Shown: positions 1 through 13,081, numbered from the stretch's first letter. The stretch: 64,000 nucleotides of DNA from an uncultured Aquimarina sp. (GCA_947502885.1 CANNBP010000003.1:1-64000), one strand, 5' to 3'. Program-made: numbers and translations. The notes: generated from the letters alone by a model not told the origin.

Positions 1-3000
1 CCATCACTATCTGTACCTCCAGCTTCTGTGAGATCTGGAATACCATCCCCGTCAGCATCTAAATCAAACTGATCTATTATACCGTCGCCATCTGCATCAA
101 AAGCGTCTACTATACCATCACTATTTAAATCATTTCCTGCTGTAGCTTCTTGATAATCTGGAATACCATCGGTATCAGTATCTGCTAGAGGGTCGCCACT
201 AATAGCATTCTCTACAGTATCTGGAATACCATCGTTATCATCATCTAAGTCAACACTATCAGCAACACCATCATTATCATTATCCTGAATATCTCTATAA
301 TTTACTTCTCCATCTCCATCATCATCTCCAAGGTTAGCTGCATTTGGCGGATTAATACCATCATTTACGGTTGAGCCAGCAATCGCGCTATCATCATTAT
401 CATCAAAAGCATCATCTAGCCCATCTCCGTCTGTATCTGTTCCAAGTGCTACATTATCTGTATCCCCATTCTCAATAATATCATCGATACCATCGTTATC
501 GGTATCTGTATCTATGTAATCAGGCGTATCGATACCATCTGTATTCTCTGGAACAACTGCGGTACCTGTTCCTCCTCCTATTCCTATTGCGGCTTGATTA
601 TCCCCGTCATATGCATCATCTAGACCATCACCATCTGTATCGGTATTCAATGGAGGTACATATCCTGCTGTAGTTTGTGCCTCTACATTATCAGGAATAC
701 CATCATCATCAGCATCTATATCAAGATAATCAACTCCTCCTGTCGTATCTGTATTTGGTAGTGGATGTGGTGTACCACTTGTTACAGCCCCTCCTGTATT
801 ATCAACACTATCTTCTAATCCATCATTGTCTAAATCTGTCATAGTTGTTGGATCTCCTGGAGTAGGATAATCCATTTGACCATCCCCATCGGCATCTGTC
901 CCCCCTGCTTCAACAATATCAGAGATTCCATCCCCATCACTATCTAGATCTAAGTTACCAGAAATTCCGTCCCCGTCAAGATCACAATTACCTGTATAAT
1001 AGAATAGGTTAAATGTTCCTCCTTCACCATTTCCTTCGTTTAAAATATAATTTACCGTTGTAATTGGCCCAACACTTCTCCATTCAGGTCTATCATTTGT
1101 ATCTACAAATACGGCAAATGATGGATTGTATAAATAATCATCTGTTACAACGAGATCACTTGCTGTTGCCGGCCCTAAAGGAGTCATATTTCCTACAATC
1201 GATCCAAACGAAGCAGGACTATACCTTGTAGACTCACCTACAAAGAAACGACCACTCCCATTTTCTAAACTTAAATCGTATGGTCTACTTAGCGTATATG
1301 TAATGGTACCGTTTTGATTATAGGTAGCCGTTCCTGTAGTTGGAACTACTGCTCCTGCTTGATTTAATCCATTAACCTCATAAGTTTCAGTACCAGTACC
1401 ATCGTATATATATTCTACAGTAATATTTAATCCTTCTAATTCTGGAATACCCAAAGTTGTTCCTACATCATTTACTGTTTGTCCTCCTGGAGAAGCAACT
1501 GTTGGTGCATTTAATCCTAAAGTAGTCCAGTTAATTTGAATTTTGGTTAATGCTCCACATTCGACACTATCAGGGATTCCATCATTGTCATCATCAAGAT
1601 CTACTGCATCCCCTATTCCGTCATTATCTTGATCATCAGATACTAGATCACAAGCATCAGGTATTCCGTCTCCATCCTCATCAGGGCCAATTTCAATATA
1701 ATCTAATGTACTACTTATATCTGTATCTAAAGGATCTGTATAAGCAGCAGCCGTTACGAGACCATTTGCATCTACAATGGTTGAAGCATCTATAGGATCT
1801 GCTCCATATACACCGGTATCACCACCATCTGCATTCGAGTTATTATAAGCTTCATTAGCATCACTACAACCATCTGAATCACTATCCAGATTTAAATAAT
1901 CTGGTGTACCTCCTGTTGTTTCTGTTGGAGTCACCCCTGCTGGTGAAACTGGCGAAGGTATACCGTTAGTTGCGGTATTATCTGCATTATTATCATCGTC
2001 ATCATGACGACCATCATTATTCACGTCTGTTCCTCCCGCTTCTACTGTATCATAAATACCATCATTATCAGAATCTAAATCCAAATAATCAGGAACTCCA
2101 TCATTATCAGTATCACAAACAGCAATTCCCGAAACAATAAACTCTATGCCATCATCTGTTCCAAAAGTAACTCCTACTCTATCAAAAACAACTTCTATTC
2201 TAACTGCTGTAAGTAACGTATTATAACCAATTTTAATACGCATTACATCATCATTTTGAGTACCAGCAGCAGCTAGATCTGTACCTGCCAAACTTAAATT
2301 AGTAGCACTCGTTGTTACTGTGTTAGGATTATCTGCTGGTGTAGTCCCATCTGTTTCAAAAGACGCTATTGTCCAATCACTCGTTGCTAATGCCGTATTG
2401 GTTGCATCAAATGCAGTAATTGTTGCATTGGTATGCTCCATATCGGCTATATAAATATTTAACTCAGCAAATTCTCCTGCTGAAAAATCCATTGTAATAG
2501 TCCCCGCCGTAGCACCATTTGCTACAGGTTGGGTTCCTACACTTAATTCTTGTCCTGCAACAATTGGAGTTCCCATATCAGAAGAAAGTGCACCATCTAT
2601 ATTAAATGTTGTTGAACTATAACTTACAAAGTTTGTTCCTGAATTGGCATCTGTTGCTGTAAACGTAATAGCGTTCGTATCTAACGTTGCAACATATGGC
2701 GTTGTTTCGGCATTATTATGATCTGTTGCAGTACCATTAATTAATCCTAATGTTTGACATTCTTCTGTATCTAAAATACCATCATTATCATCATCTAAAT
2801 CGACAATATCACCTACTCCATCACTATCTAAATCGTTAAAAATAAGATCACAGGCATTAGGTATTCCATCACCATCTCCATCTGGTCCTCCTACTTGTTG
2901 ATAATCATCTGTTCCGTTAATATCACTATCTACTGGATCTGCATAAGATGGACTACCTGAAGTTACTAATCCATTAGTTGGATTAACGGTTGCCGGGTCT

Positions 3001-6000
3001 GTACCAAATACTCCCGTATCTCCCCCATCTGCTGTACTACTATTATACGCCTCATTAGCATCACTACAACCATCGGCATCACTATCCAAATTTAGATAAT
3101 CTGGTGTTCCTGCTGTGGTTTGTGTAGGATTAGAAATACCTGCACCTCCATTAGCAGAATCAGGAATACCATTATCATTGGTAGAATCTCCATCTAAATC
3201 ATCTGCCAGACCATCATTATTAGCATCTGTTCCTCCTGCTTCAATTACATCATAAATACCATCATTATCAGAATCTAAATCCAAATAATCCATTACTCCG
3301 TCATTATCATTATCACAGATTGCAGAGAAATTAAAATCCGAGGTTATCTCATTACATTCATATGTCGTTCTACTAGTTACTGTTCCGTCTCCAAATCCAC
3401 CACCTTGGTTATGCCCTACATTACAATACGTACCATCAGACAATACTACCGGTGTTAAATGTCCTCCATTATCTACATAATCATAAGTATTACCAGACGT
3501 TCCTGCAGGAACAGTCGGTAGTGTAACATTAGGAGCTCCGCCTCCGCCAATTAAATCAAAATTATTATCTCCCCAACTTAGTAATGTATTGTCATTTAAA
3601 AGGACCGATGCCGCTGCAAAATTTGAATCATTATCGATTGCAGATAAAAATTTTACATTTGTTAAATCTCCGGTGCCTGTTTGATTTTGTACAGTTACCC
3701 AAGACAATTGATCTGTCGTATTTCCTATTCCTAATTGACCAACGTCATTTACTCCCAAAGCATATACTCTTCCGTCAGAACCTAATACTAGGTAACTTCT
3801 ATTACGATTAAAACTACCGTCAATACTTATACTACCATGAACTAGTTTTGCTGTTACCCCTCCTGGTAACGGGCTTGTCATTACTGTTGGTAACGGTAAT
3901 GTTTGTATAGCACTACCATCTCCTAAGAACACATTTCGCCCCCAGGTATAAAAATCGCCCGAAGTTGTTAAGGCAAAAACCGTTCCTCCCACTATACTTA
4001 CTCTGGCTATTCCTGATAAATCGGCTTGATTCCACGCTCCAAAAGTTGCAGTTGCGGATCCATCAATATCACTACTCGTTGATAATGTCCATAAATCTCC
4101 AGAATTTGTTAATAATCCCAATCCACCACCTGTAGCATGCATTTCTTTAATATCAGTTGGTAATACACCTCCTGGTAGTGTTATTTGTTGAAATGCATTA
4201 CTGGATGTAATTGCATTAGGTATAATCCATCCTTCTTGACCCCACACGTATAATCCTGTTGTACTTAACACAAAAGCTTGAGATGTAAAAGCACCTCCTG
4301 AACCAACGGTTGCTAACAATATATTTCCTGTATAAGTATACCCATTTGCCGGTGTAACTTCTTCTGGGGTTAATAGATTAGTATCTCCATCATCATCTGC
4401 ATCTTCTCCATGAATAGTATACCCCGTAGCTGTTTTTATAAGAACGGTATGGAAAGCTGTTATTATTAAATGTTGTGGCAGTTCTGTTCCCCCTGATATT
4501 GCAATCGCTGAACATTCTGTTAAATCAAGAATACCATCATTATCATCATCTAAATCTGCTGCATCACCAACGCCATCATTATCTAAATCATTAAATATTG
4601 CATCACAAGCATTTGGAGTACCATCACCATCATCATCTGGCCCTGTTTGTTGATAATCATCTGTTGTATCGGTATTGGTATCTGCAGGGTCTGGATATGA
4701 AGCAGCTGTAACCAAACCATTAGCATCAACAATTGTAGTAGGATCTAAAGGATCTATACCAAATACTCCGGTATCCCCTCCATCGGCTGTAGTACTGTTA
4801 TATGCTTCATTAGCATCACTACAACTATCTGCATCGCTATCTAGATTGAGATAATCTGGAGTACCTGCCGTTGTCTCTGTTGGAGTAACACCTGCCGGTG
4901 ATACTGGAGACGGAATACCATTTGTAGCTGTATTATCTGTATTGTTATCATCATCATCATGACGACCATCATTATTTACATCTGTTCCTCCTGCTTCTAT
5001 GACATCATAGATACCATCATTATCACTATCTAAGTCTAAGAAATCGGCAACACCATCTGCATCTGTATCTATACATACGTTTTCTAGCAGTGTAAATCTA
5101 AACCCTTCTGCACTTCCTCCTCCGAGTGCTGTAATTGTGAATGAGGTTGCTCCTACCGGAAATATAACATTCCATTGCAATAAATTATTATCCAAGGATG
5201 ATAACTGCGTAAAAGAATCTCCACTCATCAATGTTGCTCCATCTACTTGGTCAGTTTGAGTAGCTGGGTCATTAATAATGGCATTTCCTGTTCCTCCCAC
5301 CCATGTGATTGTATAGGTGGAAAATCTAGATGTAAAATCTGGCCCAGGTGGTTCGGGTAATATTGCATCTGCATCTACATAACCATATAATGCCAATTGT
5401 AAATCTGTTGCTGCTCCACCAGAGCTAATAGAAAAGTTAGCAGCATTTAAATCCCATAACCCTGCGGCTGCCCTGTCATAAAAAAAGTATAACTCTCCAT
5501 TTGTTGAGAGACCATATTGATCTAACACCCCATTTGTAAAAGTATGGGTAATATTCCAGGTACCTGCTCCCCCTGATGGTAATACTAATGTTCCTGCTTC
5601 GTTACCATCCAACAAACCATCATCAACAACCCCAAAGGTTGCTGGTTGCAATGTTCCATTACATTCTACACTATCCAGTATTCCGTCATTGTCATTGTCA
5701 AGATCAGTACTATTTGGTACACCATCATTATCCGAATCTAGAGAAGGATTACATAGAATATCTACTCCATCAGTTACTGCAGCTACTGCCCCTGTATTAT
5801 AAGCGGCTGCAGTTACTACCCCATTTGCATCTACAATGGTAGTTGGATCTGCCGGATCAACACCATACACACCAGTATCTCCTCCATCGATAGTATCGCT
5901 ATTGTATGCTTCATTGGCATCACTACATCCATCGGCATCACTATCTAGATTAATATAATCTGCAGTACCAGTTGTTGTTTCGGCAGGTGTAGTTCCTGCT

Positions 6001-9000
6001 CCTGCCGATGTTGGAATACCATTACTAGTTGTGTTATCAGCATTATCATCATTATCATCAGCACGACCTTCTTGTCCAGCTGTTGCACTGGCTATTCCTC
6101 CTGCTTCGATTACGTCATAAATACCATCGTTATCACTATCAAGGTCTAAAAAGTCTGCAATTCCATCTCCATCAGTGTCTATTGGGCAAATAGCATCTAT
6201 ACTTATATTATCAATGATAAAATCATCTGCTAGTAAATTACTATTAAAAGTTATATCTACACCTGTTATAGTAGTTGGTAATGTTACATCTATAGTAGAT
6301 AAGGTCCAACTATTATACAACGAATGATCGATAAATTGTGGTCCTTGACCCGAAGCTCCAGTAATTACAAAAGATGCTCCATTTAAGGCAGTAACAAGTG
6401 CATCACCTCCTTGCAAAGTTGCATTATCAGTGTTTGAATCACCATCATCTGGTGTAGTAATATTTACATATGCGACACCATTTATCTCTACATTTATACT
6501 TACACTTGTATTTGATGGAATACCTCCAACTGTACCATTATTCCATCCAAAATCAAAAGAAAAACCATTAAGTACAGGAGTATCGCAAACAAAACTTTGC
6601 GTTACACTTGCCGTAGAATTATCAATATCACATGCTGCACCTCCACTTAAGAGAACAAAATTTGAATTTGTCCAATCGGTAAATCCACTAGAAAAATCCC
6701 CATTTACAATATCATAGCTTACATTTCCTACTTCTTCTGTATCCAGTATCCCGTCATTATCATCATCTAAATCCGCCGCATCGTTAACCATATCATTATC
6801 AGAGTCTTGTGTTGCAGGACCGATAGGGTCAATAATTTGACTATCCACTACTGTATCATCACCAGTAACTCCATCGGTAAGTGTATAACTAGTTTTAGGT
6901 ACATTTATCGAATTAATCATTTCGAAACTGGTAGTGGCCGATGCTGTAAAGTTCTGGAATATATCTGTAAGTCCTCCTGGTGTTGTTGGCCCGAATTTTC
7001 TAAAAGTTTCTATTCCGGTAAGCCCATGCCAATAAAATGTAATGGTAGCAGATTCTCCTGGATTACCACATAATAAGGTAAAGTCAATCAAACCAACTGG
7101 ATAATCATAAAGATCATCTTGAGAAGCTAAGCTTGATTCTAACAACGCAGATATACTGGTTATTTGGCTACAATCACCGGTTACTTCAAGCGTGATGTAA
7201 TCTCCATTACCTGTTGCATCTGGGATTGAAGCTACATTAGGTTGTTGCGAATCTGGAAAGCCATCATTATTTCCATCTCCTCCATTGGGTCCTGCATCTT
7301 CTGTAGCAATATCGACTCCATCACCATCATCACACCCTGCTATAATCGCCACATTAATAACCGAGGCCACTGCACCTGTATTATATGCTGCTGCAGTAAC
7401 TAACCCATTAGCATCAACTATTGTTGATGGATCTGCTGGGTCTGTACCGTATACTCCTGTATCTCCTCCATCGGCATTATCATCATCATATGCTTCATTA
7501 GCATCACTACATGTATCTGCGTCACTATCCAGATTAAGGTAATCTGGTGTTCCTGTTGTTGTTTCTGTAGGAGTGATTCCTGCTCCCGCCGATGTTGGAA
7601 TACCATCACTTGCTATATTATCAGCATTATCATCGTTATCATCTGCACGGCCTTCTTGCCCAACCGTTGCGCTAGCTGTTCCTCCTGCTTCGATTACATC
7701 GTAAATACCGTCATTGTCACTATCTAAATCTAAATAATCAGGAATTCTATCACCGTCTGTATCAAGACATGTATCTATTGTTAGATTAGTTATTTGTATA
7801 TCATCAACCCCATCAAACGCCGATCCATCTTTATTAGTCATATCAATTACAATATCTAATAAACCATTATTAGGAATAGTACTTGGTAAGTACAAATCCC
7901 AGCTATCAGAAACACTTCCTGCAACAGAATATGGCAGTATGCTTAAACTTCCTGAAGCACCATTACTATAGACAATTGGCTGGCTTCCTGATATTGTTCC
8001 TTCTTGTGTTTGAAAAGAAGCATATAAAACTCCTCCATAACTAACCGTTACTGACACTAAATCTGAGCCTCCGGGCGGATTCGCATCTCTCGCAAACAAA
8101 GTTCCGACAGATAATGTATTTCCAACTCCATGAGGGTTTACTCCTGTAAGGCTTTGGCTTATGGTAGCTGTAGTATTGTCTGTAGAATAATACGATCCTG
8201 CATTCGAAAACACAACAGTACCATTACATTCTACGGTATCTAATATTCCATCATTATCATCATCTAAATCAACGGCATCATTATCTAAATCCCCATCAGC
8301 ATCTGAGGTTGCTGGCCCAATAGGATCTATAATTTGACTATCTATTACAGTATTATCTCCTACGGCTCCATCTGTAAGTTCGTAAGTTGTTTTAGGTACA
8401 TCGATTGTATTAATTGATTCAATTTCAGAAGAAGCAGTAAACCCTTGAAAAATATTGGTAACGTTTCCTGGAACTTCTGCTCCGTACTTTCTAAAAAAGT
8501 CTATCCCTGTAATACCATGCCAGTAAAAAGTTATTTTGGCCGAATCTCCTGGATTAATACAATTAAGTGTAAAATCTATCAAACCAACTGGATATTCGTA
8601 TACTTCATCTTGTGAAGTAAGATCTGATTCTAATAAAGCAGACATTGAAACAATTTGCGCACAATCTCCTGTTACTTCTAGGGTTACATAAGTTCCGTTT
8701 CCAGAGGCATCAAGAATAGACGCTACATGTGATTGTAATGAATCTGGTATTCCGTCATTATTACCATCTCCTCCATTAGGCCCAGCATCTTCTACTACTG
8801 ATGATATTCCATCACCATCATCACAACCTGTTGCTATTGTATTATTAGTTACTGCCGCTACTGCGCCTGTATCATAAGCTGCTGCTACCACGGTACCATT
8901 AGAATTAACGGTACCATTGGCAACCGTTAACGGTTCTGTAGCGGTATTACTTGGATTATAAACTCCTCCGTCTCCTCCATCGGTATTTGGGTCATCATAT

Positions 9001-11699
9001 GCTTCGTTAGCATCACTACACCCATCTCCATCGGCATCAGTGGATTGAAAATCTGGATTACCCGAAATATCTGTATTGGCAATTGTATAATTAATGGTTC
9101 CTGAATCTGCAGGGCTTTCTGCACCATCAAAAAGTCCATTGGCTCCTGATCCAGTTAATTGTCCATCGACTTGACCATTTGTACTTGGTAAACCATGACC
9201 CGCTTCGATTGCATCATAAATACCATCGTTATCACTATCCAAATCAAAGAAATCTGGCACACTATCACCATCGGTATCAAATGCTGCTTGAACCGCCTCA
9301 TCTATATTACCAATTGCACCTGTTGATTCATCATCATCTAGATATGCAAAAACACCATCTGCATCTAAATCTGCATATGGATCTGAGGGTGATTCATCGG
9401 TATTTGTGATTCCATCTCCATCAACATCTATATCTAATGGATCTAATATAATATCCTTATCATCATCTATTGGTGATGGCGCCAGCGGACATGCAAATCC
9501 ATCATTACTTGTTGTTTGCACCGTACTGTTAAGCAAGGCCGCACTAGGTGTTCCTGTAGTATAATCATTGATTAGGTATAATCCACCATCATTAAAGGAT
9601 ACATACAATCTATTTTCTGCATCGGTAAATGCTGCTCCGTATCCTACTGTTGTTGATGTAGGTACACCTATACCTGAAACAAAACTTCTTTCTGGACTAG
9701 GTAATGATATATCAAAAGTGTGTAAATTATCACTATCATCTACACCATATAATTTTCCGCTTATAAATACAACGTCATTAACTTTTGCCGATGGTAAAGG
9801 TCCTCCTCCTGGTCCTGTAAAAGTAACAGGAACGAGTACTGGTGCTACACTACCATCAAGAGTAGATAGATTTTCTATTTTGTGATATTCATCTCCTATA
9901 TTTACCCATAAATTATCATTATCATCAACATCTCCCGATATACCACCATTACCAAAACTCGTTATCTCGCCCAGATCTTCTATGGCCCCGTCTGATCCTA
10001 TTCTAATTAAATGCTTATTGATAGGACTAGAATTACCACCTTTTCCTATTGCATACGCAAAATCATCTATTCTATTATATCCTGCCGCATTATACAATTC
10101 GGTAGTAGCTATGGGGTCAGAGTATTCTCCTGATATAGGATCATAAGTCTTTAATTCTCCTGCTATGATTTGGTAAAAAAGACTTGGACAGGTAAATGCG
10201 GTTAAAGGAACCGAAACGTTACATGCAGTCGTATCACCATTATCTGTTACGGCAGCGGTTGTATTTTGTGGGCTTCCGGTTACTGTTGGTACCCCATCGG
10301 CATCAACTACATCGCCCAAACTACTATCTCCGTCAAGATTTCCTGCAACAAAAGATCCTGCACCTTCTATGGCGTCTGCACAACCATCACCATCTGCATC
10401 TGTTGATTGAAAATCCAACGCCACTCCTCCATCGGTATTAGCAATGGTATAATTAATCGTTGCTGCATTAGTGTCGTTATTCTCTAAGGCATTAAAAAGC
10501 CCATTGGCTCCAGAGTTTGTCTCTTGCCCGGTAATTCTTCCATCGGTATGTGCCTGACCATGTCCAGCTTCTACCACATCATATATACCATCATTATCAC
10601 TATCTAAATCAAAGAAATCAGGAATACCATCTCCATCGGTATCAAAAGCAACCTCTACTAAACCATCTACGTTACCAATAGCTCCTGTGGTATCGTTATC
10701 ATCTAAGTAGGCATAAATCGAATCTGCATCGCCATCTGCAAATGGATCTGAAGGAGATTCATCTAAGTTCGTTAATCCATCTCCGTCTAAATCAAGATCA
10801 ACGTTATCGATACTATTATCCTCGTCCTGATCCACTGGTGATACTGCCGTAGCACAAGAGAAACCATCATTTCTTTGTGTATTTACGGTAGGACCGACAT
10901 AAGTTGCCGTTGGTGTGCCTGTAGTATAATTTTCTATTTGATATAATCCCCCTCCATTATTTGATACATATAATCGGTCTTGATTATCTGTATACACAGC
11001 TCCATAATTTACCACTCCTGTCGTTGGCAAATCTCCTGTAATGGTTACGATACTTCTATCTAAAGATGGCAAAATCGTCCATATGTATAAATTAGTACCA
11101 TCAACACCATAAAATGCATCATTAATAAATACAATATCCAAGGCGTCCATTACTCCTGGGTTACTTGCCCAACCATTAACAAGTGTTGTTGTAATTGTTC
11201 CTGATGGATTAGATGGTAATGTAGATAAATTATCAATTCTACGCAGTCTTCGTGCATTTCTTAAATACAATGCATCATTATCGTCAACATCTCCTGCTAT
11301 ATAATTAAGAGATGTGTTATCTAGAACTCCCAAATCATCAAAATCTCCATTACTATCTATACGAATTAAATGGCTCGCCAAGGCTTGTGGATCACCATTA
11401 GTATCGGTCTGTTCTACAATAGCATACATATAATCATCGGCTATATTATAACCTCCTGCATTATATATTTGCAATGTACTCAAGGCAGTACCATAAGTAC
11501 CGTCTGCTGCATTATACTCTCTTAACTCACCATTTATAGCTTGATAAAAGGTACTCGGGCAGTTAAACGGAGTATCTGCTTGACTATAAGAATTTTGAAT
11601 ACCAAAAACCAAAAATGAGAGTAATAACATCATATAACTCTTCATTGTTGATACTTTATAAGGTATTTTCAGAAACGAAAGTTGCGTAAAAATTTTCAT
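1..11699 (-). CDS. Giant secreted modular TSP3-repeat protein (3' part beyond window)
   Basis: One frame runs from the ATG at 11699 to the left edge (about 3,899 codons, no stop); I checked the frame at some twelve spread points. A signal peptide is visible; an inner ATG at 11645 starts a more standard one ([15 protein letters not shown] then SYSQ), so either start is possible. The N-terminal part holds two propeller-like segments of DUF6923 type (about 11600-10860 and 10190-9480). Eight TSP3 blocks with the core [17 protein letters not shown] follow, near 10585, 9220, 7710, 6130, 5010, 3260, 2060 and 930. Different inserts lie between them: two choice-of-anchor-U-like domains (8780-8330, 7280-6830), several beta-sandwich-like stretches and an RCC1-like propeller (4500-3340). 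From 960 to 1 it becomes a dense TSP3 array. TSP3 motifs bind calcium. An exported, calcium-stiffened surface protein or adhesin is inferred; the C-terminus, where a T9SS sorting domain would lie, is not in the window. Confidence 0.93.
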   Translation of the reverse strand, partial: MKIFTQLSFLKIPYKVSTMKSYMMLLLSFLVFGIQNSYSQADTPFNCPSTFYQAINGELREYNAADGTYGTALSTLQIYNAGGYNIADDYMYAIVEQTDTNGDPQALASHLIRIDSNGDFDDLGVLDNTSLNYIAGDVDDNDALYLRNARRLRRIDNLSTLPSNPSGTITTTLVNGWASNPGVMDALDIVFINDAFYGVDGTNLYIWTILPSLDRSIVTITGDLPTTGVVNYGAVYTDNQDRLYVSNNGGGLYQIENYTTGTPTATYVGPTVNTQRNDGFSCATAVSPVDQDEDNSIDNVDLDLDGDGLTNLDESPSDPFADGDADSIYAYLDDNDTTGAIGNVDGLVEVAFDTDGDGIPDFFDLDSDNDGIYDVVEAGHGQAHTDGRITGQETNSGANGLFNALENNDTNAATINYTIANTDGGVALDFQSTDADGDGCADAIEGAGSFVAGNLDGDSSLGDVVDADGVPTVTGSPQNTTAAVTDNGDTTACNVSVPLTAFTCPSLFYQIIAGELKTYDPISGEYSDPIATTELYNAAGYNRIDDFAYAIGKGGNSSPINKHLIRIGSDGAIEDLGEITSFGNGGISGDVDDNDNLWVNIGDEYHKIENLSTLDGSVAPVLVPVTFTGPGGGPLPSAKVNDVVFISGKLYGVDDSDNLHTFDISLPSPERSFVSGIGVPTSTTVGYGAAFTDAENRLYVSFNDGGLYLINDYTTGTPSAALLNSTVQTTSNDGFACPLAPSPIDDDKDIILDPLDIDVDGDGITNTDESPSDPYADLDADGVFAYLDDDESTGAIGNIDEAVQAAFDTDGDSVPDFFDLDSDNDGIYDAIEAGHGLPSTNGQVDGQLTGSGANGLFDGAESPADSGTINYTIANTDISGNPDFQSTDADGDGCSDANEAYDDPNTDGGDGGVYNPSNTATEPLTVANGTVNSNGTVVAAAYDTGAVAAVTNNTIATGCDDGDGISSVVEDAGPNGGDGNNDGIPDSLQSHVASILDASGNGTYVTLEVTGDCAQIVSMSALLESDLTSQDEVYEYPVGLIDFTLNCINPGDSAKITFYWHGITGIDFFRKYGAEVPGNVTNIFQGFTASSEIESINTIDVPKTTYELTDGAVGDNTVIDSQIIDPIGPATSDADGDLDNDAVDLDDDNDGILDTVECNGTVVFSNAGSYYSTDNTTATISQSLTGVNPHGVGNTLSVGTLFARDANPPGGSDLVSVTVSYGGVLYASFQTQEGTISGSQPIVYSNGASGSLSILPYSVAGSVSDSWDLYLPSTIPNNGLLDIVIDMTNKDGSAFDGVDDIQITNLTIDTCLDTDGDRIPDYLDLDSDNDGIYDVIEAGGTASATVGQEGRADDNDDNADNIASDGIPTSAGAGITPTETTTGTPDYLNLDSDADTCSDANEAYDDDNADGGDTGVYGTDPADPSTIVDANGLVTAAAYNTGAVASVINVAIIAGCDDGDGVDIATEDAGPNGGDGNNDGFPDSQQPNVASIPDATGNGDYITLEVTGDCSQITSISALLESSLASQDDLYDYPVGLIDFTLLCGNPGESATITFYWHGLTGIETFRKFGPTTPGGLTDIFQNFTASATTSFEMINSINVPKTSYTLTDGVTGDDTVVDSQIIDPIGPATQDSDNDMVNDAADLDDDNDGILDTEEVGNVSYDIVNGDFSSGFTDWTNSNFVLLSGGAACDIDNSTASVTQSFVCDTPVLNGFSFDFGWNNGTVGGIPSNTSVSINVEINGVAYVNITTPDDGDSNTDNATLQGGDALVTALNGASFVITGASGQGPQFIDHSLYNSWTLSTIDVTLPTTITGVDITFNSNLLADDFIIDNISIDAICPIDTDGDGIADFLDLDSDNDGIYDVIEAGGIASATAGQEGRADDNDDNADNTTSNGIPTSAGAGTTPAETTTGTADYINLDSDADGCSDANEAYNSDTIDGGDTGVYGVDPADPTTIVDANGVVTAAAYNTGAVAAVTDGVDILCNPSLDSDNDGVPNSTDLDNDNDGILDSVECNGTLQPATFGVVDDGLLDGNEAGTLVLPSGGAGTWNITHTFTNGVLDQYGLSTNGELYFFYDRAAAGLWDLNAANFSISSGGAATDLQLALYGYVDADAILPEPPGPDFTSRFSTYTITWVGGTGNAIINDPATQTDQVDGATLMSGDSFTQLSSLDNNLLQWNVIFPVGATSFTITALGGGSAEGFRFTLLENVCIDTDADGVADFLDLDSDNDGIYDVIEAGGTDVNNDGRHDDDDNNTDNTATNGIPSPVSPAGVTPTETTAGTPDYLNLDSDADSCSDANEAYNSTTADGGDTGVFGIDPLDPTTIVDANGLVTAASYPDPADTNTDTTDDYQQTGPDDDGDGTPNACDAIFNDLDNDGVGDAADLDDDNDGILDLTECSAIAISGGTELPQHLIITAFHTVLIKTATGYTIHGEDADDDGDTNLLTPEEVTPANGYTYTGNILLATVGSGGAFTSQAFVLSTTGLYVWGQEGWIIPNAITSSNAFQQITLPGGVLPTDIKEMHATGGGLGLLTNSGDLWTLSTSSDIDGSATATFGAWNQADLSGIARVSIVGGTVFALTTSGDFYTWGRNVFLGDGSAIQTLPLPTVMTSPLPGGVTAKLVHGSISIDGSFNRNRSYLVLGSDGRVYALGVNDVGQLGIGNTTDQLSWVTVQNQTGTGDLTNVKFLSAIDNDSNFAAASVLLNDNTLLSWGDNNFDLIGGGGAPNVTLPTVPAGTSGNTYDYVDNGGHLTPVVLSDGTYCNVGHNQGGGFGDGTVTSRTTYECNEITSDFNFSAICDNDNDGVMDYLDLDSDNDGIYDVIEAGGTDANNDGLADDLDGDSTNDNGIPDSANGGAGISNPTQTTAGTPDYLNLDSDADGCSDANEAYNSSTADGGDTGVFGTDPATVNPTNGLVTSGSPSYADPVDSDINGTDDYQQVGGPDGDGDGIPNACDLIFNDLDSDGVGDIVDLDDDNDGILDTEECQTLGLINGTATDHNNAETTPYVATLDTNAITFTATDANSGTNFVSYSSTTFNIDGALSSDMGTPIVAGQELSVGTQPVANGATAGTITMDFSAGEFAELNIYIADMEHTNATITAFDATNTALATSDWTIASFETDGTTPADNPNTVTTSATNLSLAGTDLAAAGTQNDDVMRIKIGYNTLLTAVRIEVVFDRVGVTFGTDDGIEFIVSGIAVCDTDNDGVPDYLDLDSDNDGIYDTVEAGGTDVNNDGRHDDDDNNADNTATNGIPSPVSPAGVTPTETTGGTPDYLNLDSDSDGCSDANEAYNNSNADGGDTGVYGADPIDASTIVDANGLVTAAAYTDPLDTDISSTLDYIEIGPDEDGDGIPDACDLVSDDQDNDGIGDAVDLDDDNDGIPDSVECGALTKIQINWTTLGLNAPTVASPGGQTVNDVGTTLGIPELEGLNITVEYIYDGTGTETYEVNGLNQAGAVVPTTGTATYNQNGTITYTLSRPYDLSLENGSGRFFVGESTRYSPASFGSIVGNMTPLGPATASDLVVTDDYLYNPSFAVFVDTNDRPEWRSVGPITTVNYILNEGNGEGGTFNLFYYTGNCDLDGDGISGNLDLDSDGDGISDIVEAGGTDADGDGQMDYPTPGDPTTMTDLDNDGLEDSVDNTGGAVTSGTPHPLPNTDTTGGVDYLDIDADDDGIPDNVEAQTTAGYVPPLNTDTDGDGLDDAYDGDNQAAIGIGGGTGTAVVPENTDGIDTPDYIDTDTDNDGIDDIIENGDTDNVALGTDTDGDGLDDAFDDNDDSAIAGSTVNDGINPPNAANLGDDDGDGEVNYRDIQDNDNDGVADSVDLDDDNDGIPDTVENAISGDPLADTDTDGIPDYQEATAGNDLNSDGIVDAFDADGDGIIDQFDLDADGDGIPDLTEAGGTDSD
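3340..4500 (-). other. RCC1-like propeller module inside the giant protein
   Basis: Within the giant frame this stretch encodes repeats with the RCC1 signature. Examples are [42 protein letters not shown] and [16 protein letters not shown], spaced roughly 50-60 residues apart. RCC1 repeats form a seven-bladed beta-propeller used for protein binding. Here the module sits between two TSP3 blocks in an exported protein, so an extracellular binding role is inferred. I count at least five blade-like segments; the exact blade number is not certain. Confidence 0.8.
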
Positions 11700-11706
11700 A
11701 AGTTAT

Positions 11707-12177
11707 TTATGATATGATGGTTGTTGTATTCTTTTGAATTGAATTAGAGTTACCAAAAACAGTTGTAACAACTATTGCTGGTTTCTCTATTACTTGAACA
11801 GCATTTGGTAGGCACTGATCAATAGTACTATTTGGATCTATATATAAATAAGATGTATACATATACCTCCTATCTCTTGTATATTCTATGTGATCTGTGA
11901 TAACAGCGTTTATACTCTGATCAATCGTAGTTTTTGTATGATCGAAAATTTCTGTTTGATTGGCTCTGTTTGTAGTAAATAAAAGCCCTGAAGACATTTC
12001 TAAGAATGAATAGGCCATCATAAAATAGACTCCTAATAAAAGAACTATTATACCTATCTCTATTCTAATATTATACCTATATTTGCTGCTCATCTTTTTT
12101 GACAGATTACTCTTGGTATCATCTGCCAAAAAAGAAGATTTCGGTACATTTATTGAAGTAAAAGAATTCAACTTCAT
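11707..12177 (-). CDS. Small single-helix membrane protein upstream of the giant gene
   Basis: 156 residues, family not recognised. The first 40 residues are polar and basic (SKKMSSKYRYNIRIE), followed by one hydrophobic helix at about 43-60 (IGIIVLLLGVYFMMAYSF) and a C-terminal part of about 95 residues rich in Thr, Asn and Ile. The positive-inside rule suggests a cytoplasmic N-terminus and periplasmic C-terminus. It ends 7 bp before the giant gene begins on the same strand, so the two are very probably co-transcribed and perhaps translationally coupled. A role in export or anchoring of the giant protein is an inference from position only. Confidence 0.65.
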   Translation of the reverse strand: MKLNSFTSINVPKSSFLADDTKSNLSKKMSSKYRYNIRIEIGIIVLLLGVYFMMAYSFLEMSSGLLFTTNRANQTEIFDHTKTTIDQSINAVITDHIEYTRDRRYMYTSYLYIDPNSTIDQCLPNAVQVIEKPAIVVTTVFGNSNSIQKNTTTIIS

Positions 12178-12299
12178 AGTGGTTAATTGTATTAAATTAA
12201 TCGTTATTCAGACCCTGTCATTGTTAGCTCGCCAAAGTTGCACAATTTCAGGGTTGTTTTTTTTCTTGCTCTTGTATGTATTACTCGTACTACATCATG

Positions 12300-12521
12300 C
12301 TAAGTAGTATTTAAAAATGATTGATTTTTAAATAAATTTATCAATGCCCTAACTCGCTTTATACTCCATACATATATCGATACTATACGAACTACATTTC
12401 TTCTGATAGGGATATGAATATCCTTATCAGAATGACAATTCTGCATACTAGAAAAATGTATAATTAATAAAATGGAAATTGGTATTGTAAGTATAATTAA
12501 AGCGAGGGTAATGTCATCCAT
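12300..12521 (-). CDS. Possible small membrane protein (doubtful)
   Basis: A 73-residue frame with a hydrophobic N-terminal helix (residues about 5-22, LALIILTIPISILLIIHF) followed by a basic tail. It lies on the same strand as the two genes downstream of it, 122 bp upstream of the small membrane protein. I recognise no family and no clear promoter. The helix plus basic tail is compatible with a small membrane peptide, but chance translation of AT-rich DNA is about as likely. Confidence 0.3.
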   Translation of the reverse strand: MDDITLALIILTIPISILLIIHFSSMQNCHSDKDIHIPIRRNVVRIVSIYVWSIKRVRALINLFKNQSFLNTT

Positions 12522-12967
12522 AAGTCTTTCTTTAATAATTTATAGTTCTATGCATTTATACTATTAAAAGAGTAGTATAAATTTGATTCTGGGTGCTATT
12601 CGATAAAAAGTACTTATATAGTTAAAAACATGTGTAGACAAGTAGGGGTAAGAAATAAAATGCCTAAAATGATACTTTTTATACGTTTGTTAATTTTTAA
12701 ACGATAACATTAGTATTATGTTTTTTTTAACAATATAAATGTAGCCATAAAACTTTGATTATCAAATACATAAAAACACCCTAATATTTATGGTTTTACC
12801 ACCAAAAACCATTTAAAACACTGATTATCAAAATAGTAATAGTCACTTGTTTTACTCATAAAATAGAGAAAATTTCGCCTAATTTTGATTTACCTCATTT
12901 GGTCATTTATCTATATAATTAAACATTTCATCCTTTACGGTAGAACAGTAAGTCTCTCAAAATTATA

Positions 12968-13081
12968 ATGGCTGAGAATCGCGTATTTAAAAAAGTGATG
13001 GACACAGGTGTTAAATACGTTCTTATACCACTTCATTATGAAATACTCGAATTGGTAGATGCCATAACTCGATATTTATAA
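12968..13081 (+). CDS. Possible 37-residue small protein
   Basis: ATG at 12968 to TAA at 13079-13081. The composition is unusually protein-like for this AT-rich gap: a basic, amphipathic N-terminal half (MAENRVFKKVMDTG), then KYVLIPLHYEILELVDAI. A long-looped inverted repeat begins 25 bp after the stop and could act as terminator. It converges on the regulator gene at 13184. I recognise no family; it could also be a remnant of a larger gene. Confidence 0.3.
   Translation: MAENRVFKKVMDTGVKYVLIPLHYEILELVDAITRYL

Noticed and set aside
6430..6717. 95-codon plus-strand frame within the giant gene
   Set aside because: Antisense to a well-supported beta-sandwich segment of the giant protein; no signal or family.
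1..11600. Many short frames on both strands with His/Leu/Gln-rich translations
   Set aside because: They are out-of-frame readings of the Asp/Asn/Gly-rich TSP3 repeats of the giant gene.
1..11600. Possible CRISPR array or satellite DNA because of the many short repeats
   Set aside because: The repeats are degenerate at third codon positions, lie in one continuous frame and encode TSP3 motifs; there are no constant-length spacers.
12083..12307. 74-codon plus-strand frame
   Set aside because: It overlaps the better supported small membrane protein gene on the other strand and consists mostly of simple hydrophobic runs.
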